Shown here piece after piece: positions 14,220 through 19,172 of a stretch of 19,172 nucleotides of DNA; position 1 is the first letter of the stretch, and the number at the start of each line of letters is the position of its first letter. The stretch covers positions 1 through 19,172 of the forward strand of contig JBBIKU010000028.1 in the NCBI GenBank assembly GCA_037445245.1, read 5' to 3'. The stretch is from JBBIKU01 sp037445245. Its GTDB lineage: Bacteria > Chloroflexota > Anaerolineae > Anaerolineales > Anaerolineaceae. The position numbers were made by a program, and so were the translations under genes. The notes under the pieces were generated by a model. That model searched no databases. It saw nothing but the letters and a program-made list of their open reading frames with translations, and was not told the origin of the DNA.

Positions 14220-15182
14220 ATGAAATGCTTGTTGCCCATCATGCTGATTGCCATGCTGCTGGCAGGTTGTGTGCCCGGCGGCGTCGCCGAATCCGACGCC
14301 GAGATGGCGACCCGGGTCGCCCAGATTCTGACCGAAATCTCACCCCCCGAGGAGCTGGCGCCCGAACCGCCGCTATTCCAGGAGACCACCCCGCCGGTGG
14401 TAGAAGTGACCCTGGCACCGCCGACCGAGACTCCCGAACCGAAGGAGACCGAAACGCCAACCGAAACCCTGCTGGAGGAAACCACTGCCCCCACCGTGGT
14501 AGCAACCGCCGACGGTTCACCCACCCCGCCAGCCACGCTGACCCAGCCGGCGCAACCGACCGTAACCGCTCCGGCAAGCGATCCACGCCTGACGCTGGGG
14601 CAACCCACCTCCACCGACAACATGGAGAAAGCTCAAACCTGGAACTGGTCGACGGGCAGCGACCAGTTTACGACCGCCCTATTGCAGGATGGCTCCTTCA
14701 ACTTGACCGGGCTCACAACCACCGCCGGCTGGCGCCTGCCGGCGCTGGAGGCAACCAGCAACATCTACATCGAGATGACCATGCGTCCCGCCACCTGTTC
14801 CGGCAGGGACAATTACGGCATCATCTTCCGCATCCCAGTGCGCCACCAAGCTGATCAGGGTTACCTGTTCGGCGTCTCGTGCGACGGGCAGTACAACCTG
14901 TGGAAGTGGGATGGCAAGGAGCAGCCGGACGGCAAAGCCGCCACCCTGGTGTACTGGAAGAAAAACGACGCCATCCAGACCGGCGCCAACCAGACCAACC
15001 GTCTGGGGGTGTTGGCAGTGGGCGATCGCATCACCCTCTACGTCAACGGCGTCAAGCTAGAGGAAGTTCGCGACACCAGTTACAGCAGCGGACATTTTGG
15101 CATCTTCGTCAGCGCCCGCGTCACCGATGAATTCACCGTGCGGGTGGATGAAGCCAATTACTGGCTGAACCCCAAGCCGTAA
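14220..15182 (+). CDS. Secreted lipoprotein with Thr/Pro/Glu-rich stalk and lectin-like C-terminal domain
   Basis: The 320-residue product starts with a type II signal peptide whose lipobox is LLAGC, with Cys17 as the lipid-modified residue, so it is anchored outside the cell membrane. Residues about 42-120 form a low-complexity stalk rich in Thr, Pro and Glu (for example TPEPKETETPTET), common in surface proteins of Anaerolineae. Residues about 125-317 look like a beta-sandwich of the concanavalin/LamG-like type (DNYGIIFRIP, GYLFGVSCDGQYNLWKWDG, DRITLYVNGVKLEEV, GHFGIFVSA). Cys193 and Cys221 could form a disulfide. No catalytic residues are recognised, so carbohydrate or surface binding is only a guess. 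The ATG at 14220 has an AAAGGAG ribosome binding site at 7 nt. The open frame from 14169 has none. Confidence 0.82.
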   Translation: MKCLLPIMLIAMLLAGCVPGGVAESDAEMATRVAQILTEISPPEELAPEPPLFQETTPPVVEVTLAPPTETPEPKETETPTETLLEETTAPTVVATADGSPTPPATLTQPAQPTVTAPASDPRLTLGQPTSTDNMEKAQTWNWSTGSDQFTTALLQDGSFNLTGLTTTAGWRLPALEATSNIYIEMTMRPATCSGRDNYGIIFRIPVRHQADQGYLFGVSCDGQYNLWKWDGKEQPDGKAATLVYWKKNDAIQTGANQTNRLGVLAVGDRITLYVNGVKLEEVRDTSYSSGHFGIFVSARVTDEFTVRVDEANYWLNPKP

Positions 15183-15213
15183 ACTGCAAGTCACAGATTT
15201 CTACAGAGCAAAC

Positions 15214-15252
15214 AGCCGGGGTCGGCAGAAGGGATTTCTGTTCGCCGCGGCT
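15214..15252. other. Hairpin between convergent genes
   Basis: AGCCG and CGGCT flank an inner CAGAA/TTCTG pairing in the 91-nt gap between the convergent lipoprotein gene and the coiled-coil gene. It could act as a bidirectional terminator, but neither strand shows a good T tract after it. Confidence 0.35.
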
Positions 15253-15273
15253 GAATACTTGTTCCCTTACCGG

Positions 15274-16083
15274 TCAGGGGGTAAGGATGACCCTGTCCAG
15301 CAGCAACAAAGTGTTGCTCAAGATCTCCAGGTCTGCCAGAGCAGTGGCGGGGTCGCGGGTCAAGCCGTCGCTTGCCAGTTCTAGCCGCAGCGATAGTGTT
15401 TTGGTAAACTCGGAGTCCTCCGCTTCTAGCCAGGGCAGAAATTGTTCCAATTCGCGGCTGGCTTCATCCAGCGCCGCCGCAGCCGCACTGCTGTCCTCAT
15501 CCATCAGGCTCAGGCGGGCGGTGTTGACGTGGTGTAGCATTTTCAGCAGGTTACCGCGTCGCAGCGCCGCCTCAAGGCTGTTCTGAAGTGCTTCATTTTC
15601 TGTTTGAAGATCCTCCACCCGGCGCGCCGAGGCATCCAAGGCGGCGCGGTTTTCCTCCAGCCGCGTTTCGGCGGCTTCCAGGCTTTGACGGGTGGCGTTC
15701 AGATCTTTCTGCGCCGGCTGGTAGAGCAGCACATAAGCTATCAGAAAACCGAGGGCGAAGATCGCCACCACCAGCGCCGTCCAGCGCAGGGTGGCGCGCA
15801 CCGCGCGTCCCAGTCGCGTTTCGGGGTTGAACAAAAATATGCCCAGCCGTTTGAACCAGGAAGGGCGGCGTGGCTCCGCTGCTTCGGCAGGGGGTGCGGC
15901 TTCCACTGCCGGCGCTGCCGTTTCAGCAGGCTGCCCGCTTTCTTGTGCCCACTGCGTGGGTACTTGCGCTTCGCCTGGCGGTGTTTTGGGTTCGGCAGCC
16001 TCCTCGTGCCCACTCCGTGGGTACTCGTGTGGTTTGTTTTCGTCAGTCAAGGGGCGTTTTTCAGAAGTATCGGCCGCGTTCAT
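15274..16083 (-). CDS. Single-pass membrane coiled-coil protein
   Basis: I do not recognise a named family. The 269-residue product has a disordered, Pro/Glu/Ala-rich cytoplasmic N-terminus (1-75) and a basic patch WFKRLGIFLFNPETRLGRAVRATLR (76-100). One membrane helix follows at about 100-121 (LVVAIFALGFLIAYVLL), then a coiled coil at about 123-178 (QKDLNATRQSLEAAETRLEE) and a C-terminal helical domain (179-265). The charge distribution puts the coiled coil outside. The ATG at 16083 has AGGAGA four nt upstream. It lies 40 nt after the next upstream coiled-coil gene, and the C-terminal helices of the two look alike (HHVNTARLSLMDEDSSAAAA against LNRSRLFMAQGNYGMATRD). Residues 19-27 and 40-48 are encoded by two copies of one palindromic repeat. 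Confidence 0.78.
   Translation of the reverse strand: MNAADTSEKRPLTDENKPHEYPRSGHEEAAEPKTPPGEAQVPTQWAQESGQPAETAAPAVEAAPPAEAAEPRRPSWFKRLGIFLFNPETRLGRAVRATLRWTALVVAIFALGFLIAYVLLYQPAQKDLNATRQSLEAAETRLEENRAALDASARRVEDLQTENEALQNSLEAALRRGNLLKMLHHVNTARLSLMDEDSSAAAAALDEASRELEQFLPWLEAEDSEFTKTLSLRLELASDGLTRDPATALADLEILSNTLLLLDRVILTP
15942..15966. repeat. Palindromic repeat, copy 1
   Basis: Its core, GTGCCCACTGCGTGGGTACT at 15945-15964, matches copy 2 at 19 of 20 positions. Over the 25 nt the two copies differ only at positions 3, 13 and 23. GTGCCCAC and GTGGGTAC form an imperfect hairpin around a 3-nt loop. Inside the coiled-coil gene this copy is read as Q-V-P-T-Q-W-A-Q. Confidence 0.75.
16003..16027. 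repeat. Palindromic repeat, copy 2
   Basis: Its core is GTGCCCACTCCGTGGGTACT at 16006-16025. It lies 61 nt from copy 1, so the coding gene reads it in a different frame, as H-E-Y-P-R-S-G-H-E. The conservation is thus of DNA rather than of protein sequence. Confidence 0.75.
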
Positions 16084-16123
16084 GCTGTCTCCTGGAATTA
16101 TGATGGTAACGGATTGTAACCGA

Positions 16124-16999
16124 TTATGGCTTGGGTGTGGCGGTGCCGGGCGGGGGGAGGGTGGGGGTGAGCGTCGGCGAAGGGGACGGGGAAAGGGTAG
16201 CCGTTTCGGTGGGGGTTGGTGTGGGTGTGGCAGGCGGCGGCAGCCCTTCCATCAACAGGCGCCAGGCAATTTCAAGATCATCGGCTGCCAGCACCGGGGC
16301 GGCGGGCAGGTTGGCGATCGCCAGTTCAAGCCGTTGCCTCCAGCTCACCACCGTGGCTTTCTGATCAGCGGGCGCCTCCGCTTCCAGCATCAGCAGGATC
16401 TCACGGGCGATTTCTAGGTCGCGGGTCGCCATGCCATAATTCCCCTGTGCCATAAACAACCGACTGCGATTGAGCAATTCCAGCGCCCGCAACACCTGCA
16501 ACTCGCGCTGCAAGCGAGCCAGCGGCGAATCGGATGATTCCAGGGTCGCCTGGAGGTTCGCCGCCAGGGTACCCTGCAGGGCGGTCGTGGCGCCAACCTC
16601 GCTCAGTCCGCTCTCGATCTGATCGAGGTGGATAAGGGCGGTGGATTGTGCCCGCAGGGTGGCTTCGAACCGGGTCAGCTCGGCGTCCAGTGCCGAGAGC
16701 GATTCCAGATCCAGCGCCCGCCGGCTTTCTAGATCGGTCAGGCGCTGGTTGAATTGAGCCATGCGGTCGTCGATCTGCTGCTGGTTGAATGCCTGGCGGG
16801 TTTCGATAGCGTTCAGGCGAACGGTGTGCGTACGCAGGGGGTTGATTGTCTGCCGGTAGAGCGTTAGCAACCCGTAGTAAATGGCAGCGCCAAGGATGCC
16901 ACCGGCGATCAGCACCAGCACCAGGCGAAACAGGAGGCGCAGCAGGGTTTTCAGCGCCGACCCAAATGACCTGGGGGAAGAAGGAGTTCCATATGTCAC
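16124..16999 (-). CDS. Single-pass membrane coiled-coil protein with Thr-Pro-rich tail
   Basis: The family is not recognised. The product of about 291 residues has a short basic N-terminus and one membrane helix at about residues 20-46 (LLFRLVLVLIAGGILGAAIYYGLL). A long coiled coil follows at about 55-135 (RLNAIETRQAFNQQQIDDRMAQ), then a helical domain at about 165-240 (ALELLNRSRLFMAQGNYGMATRDLEIAREIL). The end is a Thr-Pro-Ser tail (250-291) resembling the lipoprotein stalk. The GTG at 16999 overlaps the upstream stop as GTGA and has GAGGAGG 7 nt before it. A GTG at 17002 is possible but too close to that site. Tight coupling to the HhH gene implies joint action. The helical domain resembles that of the next gene. 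Confidence 0.78.
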   Translation of the reverse strand: MTYGTPSSPRSFGSALKTLLRLLFRLVLVLIAGGILGAAIYYGLLTLYRQTINPLRTHTVRLNAIETRQAFNQQQIDDRMAQFNQRLTDLESRRALDLESLSALDAELTRFEATLRAQSTALIHLDQIESGLSEVGATTALQGTLAANLQATLESSDSPLARLQRELQVLRALELLNRSRLFMAQGNYGMATRDLEIAREILLMLEAEAPADQKATVVSWRQRLELAIANLPAAPVLAADDLEIAWRLLMEGLPPPATPTPTPTETATLSPSPSPTLTPTLPPPGTATPKP

Positions 17000-17892
17000 C
17001 ACGGCACCTCCTCGGGGGTAGGTTGAGCATCGAGATTTCCAAGCAGCGCCCTCAGCCCGTCCAGAAAACGCTCGAAGACGCCGCTGCGCTGCTCGAGATC
17101 GTTCATTTTTTCGTCCAACGTCTCAACCTGCGCCTGAAGTTGGTCGAGACGGGCAGCACTGGCGCCGAGTTCGCTGCGCAGCGCCTGGGCTTCGCGCTCA
17201 ACGCTGCCGACCCGCCCGCTCAGAGCTTCCATCCCGTCCAGACGGGCGCGCAGGCTGTTCACATCTTGCTGCACACCCTCGATCTGAACATGAAGGGCGC
17301 CGACCTGGCTTTGCAAACCCTCAAACTGGCTGGCGGTGGGGTAAGCCAGACCGCCGTTGATGATCCCCAGCAGCCCCAATGTGAACGCCACCGCTAACAC
17401 CAGCACCAACAAACCGATGCCAACGCTGTAGAGCAGCCCTTCCCATTGAGGTTGAACTTTTTGCGTTGAACCCACTGCTTTCGGCGCAGTCGGGTGGGAG
17501 AGCAATTTTGGGGCAGCGGCTTGCGAGGTGCCATCCATCTCCACCATTTGGTCTGCCATGGTGGGCGGCACCTCCGCCGCTGACGGGATGGCTTCCTCCG
17601 CCTGCGTGGGGCGCGGCTGTGCCCGGGATGCTTCAAATGCGCTTTCCTCCCCCGCTTCCGCCGCCATCTCTTCGCCAAGGTTTGCTGCAACGCCGGGCGC
17701 AGTCACCTCAAGGTAGGGGCGCAGCCGCGCCAGTGAGCGGGCGCCGATCCCCGTCACCCGCTGCAGATCATCTAACGAGGCGAAGGGGCGGGCAGCGATC
17801 AACCGAGCCGCCAGCGCCGGCCCCAGCCTAGGTACTTGCGCTAGGTCCTCGGCAGTGGCGAGGTTAACATTGACTCTGGCGTGGGTATTCAT
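16996..17892 (-). CDS. Helix-hairpin-helix, membrane and coiled-coil protein
   Basis: The 298-residue product begins with a ComEA-like helix-hairpin-helix pair: VNVNLATAEDLAQVPRLGPALAARLI (7-32) and FASLDDLQRVTGIGARSLARL (37-57). A disordered acidic/Pro-rich linker runs from about 65 to 150. One membrane helix is at about 153-180 (LLYSVGIGLLVLVLAVAFTLGLLGII), and a coiled coil at about 188-285 (FEGLQSQVGALHVQIEGVQQDV). In ComEA the membrane helix comes first and the DNA-binding domain is outside. Here the order is reversed, so the HhH domain should be cytoplasmic and the coiled coil outside. DNA or protein binding by the HhH part is inferred. The ATG at 17892 has AGGTG 5 nt upstream. Its stop overlaps the next start. 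Confidence 0.82.
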   Translation of the reverse strand: MNTHARVNVNLATAEDLAQVPRLGPALAARLIAARPFASLDDLQRVTGIGARSLARLRPYLEVTAPGVAANLGEEMAAEAGEESAFEASRAQPRPTQAEEAIPSAAEVPPTMADQMVEMDGTSQAAAPKLLSHPTAPKAVGSTQKVQPQWEGLLYSVGIGLLVLVLAVAFTLGLLGIINGGLAYPTASQFEGLQSQVGALHVQIEGVQQDVNSLRARLDGMEALSGRVGSVEREAQALRSELGASAARLDQLQAQVETLDEKMNDLEQRSGVFERFLDGLRALLGNLDAQPTPEEVPW

Positions 17893-18081
17893 TGGTTCAC
17901 CTTTCCTTGTCGCTCGGTGCGCCGCTCTGCCCGGGGCAGTCCCATCGTTCTTGGTTGAGATAAGCCGGTGAAGGCAAACCGAGGCGCACCAGCCATTGCA
18001 TGGCCAGTTCCACTCTTAAGCTGATGAGGCGCAAATTTTCTTTGAGGAAGCCAGCCGCGCACTCGATGACGACCGGCTGGG

Positions 18082-18943
18082 TTACGGTTTGTGATCGCTG
18101 CGTTCGGGCAAGGCTGGTCTGGTAGGGTAAGGCGTGGGAATGTACTCCACCGAGGGACGACGCGGGGTCGCTTGCGGGTAAAGGTTCATCATCTGGTAGA
18201 CCTCCGACGGCACCTCGGTGTTGATTTTCAGCCCCAACGTTTGCGCCTCTTCGACCGTGATCGGGTAATCGTGCGTCCACTTGCCGGAAGCCAGCTCGTC
18301 CGCCAGCCGTTCAGCTTCCTCAGGGCTGTAATGGCAGCAGGCAATGCGCCGGATGGTCGCCTTGACCTGCTGAATCGCCTTCCGCGACATGTCTGCCAGG
18401 ATCATGGTCTCGTCGTCGATTTTGTTAAGATCCTTCTTTTGCAGCACATTGAGGATCGATACCGCCGGGTACTGCCCGATCTGCGGATCGATCGGTCCGA
18501 GTACGGCGTTCTCGTCCATTATGATCTCGTCGGCGGCGAGGGCGATCATCGTGCCGCCAGACATGGCATAATGCGGCACGANNNNNNNNNNNNNNNNNNN
18601 NNNNNNNNNNNNNNNNNNNNNNNNNNNNNNNNNNNNNNNNNNNNNNNNNNNNNNNNNNNNNNNNNNNNGTGTGCAAAATCAGATCGATGGGAACATCGGG
18701 GTCGGTTAGCTTGATGGCGCGCAGCACGGCTTCTGAATCCTGAATATCAATGTAGCGCACCATAGGAAAACCCAGAATCGCCAGGCTCTCTTGTCGATGG
18801 ATCATAGCGATGACGCGTGTGCCGCGCTTTTCTTCCAGATTGCGCAACAGGCGCGTGCGGGATACCTCCAGCATCTTCTGGCGGATCACCGGTGTCAGCG
18901 AGCTGATGATCAAAAAGATCCACAGAATGTTCAGCAATTCCAT
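18082..18943 (-). CDS. SDH-family Clp-fold serine protease (SppA-like), interrupted by an assembly gap
   Basis: The N-terminal part, from the ATG at 18943 (AGGAGG ribosome binding site 4 nt upstream), has a membrane anchor (MELLNILWIFLIISSLTPVI) and continues to ILGFPMVRYIDIQDSEAVLRAI and VPIDLILHT. After the gap the frame resumes at VPHYAMSGGTMIALAADEIIMDENAVLGPIDPQIGQYPA, where the Ser of AMSGGT is the expected nucleophile. The C-terminus ends RRPSVEYIPTPYPTRP. These are hallmarks of the PF01972 SDH group related to signal peptide peptidase. The 87 N do not preserve the frame, so the gap length is wrong; about 77 nt would suit the family, giving about 283 residues. A rhomboid gene lies 13 nt upstream. 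It is probably a membrane-bound protease acting on membrane or exported proteins. Confidence 0.88.
18582..18668. other. Assembly gap (87 N) inside the SDH protease gene
   Basis: The minus-strand frames before and after the Ns do not match (the left-hand part resumes with GTG at 18579), although the protein motifs on both sides belong to one gene. The gap hides the TPGG-type oxyanion stretch and the helix that follows. Its N count is an estimate. Confidence 0.9.
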
Positions 18944-18956
18944 TGAACCTCCTAGA

Positions 18957-19172
18957 TTACCAGGGGTAATACTCGTCCATGAAGTCGCGGCGCCTGGGTC
19001 TGCGAATGGCAAACGGCAATCCCAGGATCAACCCGAAGACAAACCCTCCGATGTGCGCCCACCAGGCGACGCCGCCCATTGTGGCTCCGGTGGGCATGCT
19101 CAGGGCAAGGAAACCCGAAAACAACTGCGAGACGAACCAGATGCCAAGGTAAAGGATGGCAGGGATCTCCAC
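18957..19172 (-). CDS. Rhomboid family intramembrane serine protease, C-terminal fragment
   Basis: Only the last 71 residues are present; the 5' part is beyond the window. The fragment holds IPAILYLGIWFVSQLFSGFLAL (a membrane helix) and then GGVAWWAHIGGFVFGLILG. The AHxxG stretch contains the catalytic His of rhomboid proteases (residue 40 of the fragment). It closes with a basic, cytoplasmic RRPRRRDFMDEYYPW tail. The nucleophilic Ser in the GxSG motif lies upstream and cannot be seen. The first codon in the window is an internal GTG, not the real start. The SDH protease gene follows after 13 nt and its ribosome binding site abuts this stop codon, so the two membrane proteases are almost certainly co-expressed. 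Confidence 0.87.
   Translation of the reverse strand: MEIPAILYLGIWFVSQLFSGFLALSMPTGATMGGVAWWAHIGGFVFGLILGLPFAIRRPRRRDFMDEYYPW

Noticed and set aside
17897..18280. 127-codon minus-strand frame as a full gene
   Set aside because: Its first 65 codons lie out of frame over the well-supported end of the SDH protease; only the tail after 18081 is possibly meaningful, and it has no credible start.
18425..19012. A single minus-strand frame running through the 87-N gap
   Set aside because: Its part after the gap (RAALCHVWRHDD...) is the wrong frame of the SDH protease; the correct continuation begins at 18579. The stretch upstream of 18943 is rhomboid tail and ribosome binding site.

Overview
The window is a GC-rich bacterial segment with densely packed genes and two scaffold gaps (Ns at 7516-7566 and 18582-18668). 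Gene content suggests a Chloroflexota bacterium, probably Anaerolineae. The clues are a DUF6391 protein, a BCD/PucC-type transporter in a housekeeping operon, lipoproteins and membrane proteins with Thr-Pro-rich linkers, and membrane coiled-coil proteins beside an SDH-family protease and a rhomboid. No marker such as rRNA is present, so this placement is inference. No tRNA, rRNA, CRISPR array, insertion sequence or phage gene was seen.

Left part, minus strand (1-4640). A three-gene unit encodes imidazolonepropionase (hutI), an HD-domain hydrolase overlapping it by 4 nt, and an inositol-monophosphatase-family enzyme cut by the window edge. Upstream lies a second unit: an Rrf2-type regulator with an Fe-S-like cysteine set, an unrecognised 85-residue protein with a strong ribosome binding site, and an MFS efflux-type transporter.

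Centre, plus strand (4803-15182). A possibly leaderless acyl-CoA thioesterase overlaps an M42 aminopeptidase of the type associated with NAGGN osmoprotectant loci. Next comes the AAA+ unfoldase clpC, interrupted by a gap whose N count does not keep the frame, then a good intrinsic terminator and radA. radA abuts a PucC-like MFS gene (TAA directly followed by GTG). It is followed by a DUF6391 membrane protein, the DNA polymerase III delta subunit (holA), an adenosine-specific kinase with its own good promoter, and a secreted lipoprotein with a Thr/Pro/Glu-rich stalk and a lectin-like C-terminal domain.

Right part, minus strand (15274-19172). A co-directional cluster reads, in transcription order: the C-terminal end of a rhomboid protease, an SDH/SppA-like Clp-fold serine protease (with a gap), a protein with helix-hairpin-helix, membrane and coiled-coil regions, and two single-pass membrane coiled-coil proteins that look related to each other. 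Two membrane proteases with three single-pass coiled-coil proteins is the best candidate here for an undescribed system. One of these genes carries two copies of a 25-nt imperfect palindrome read in different frames, which suggests a small dispersed DNA element.
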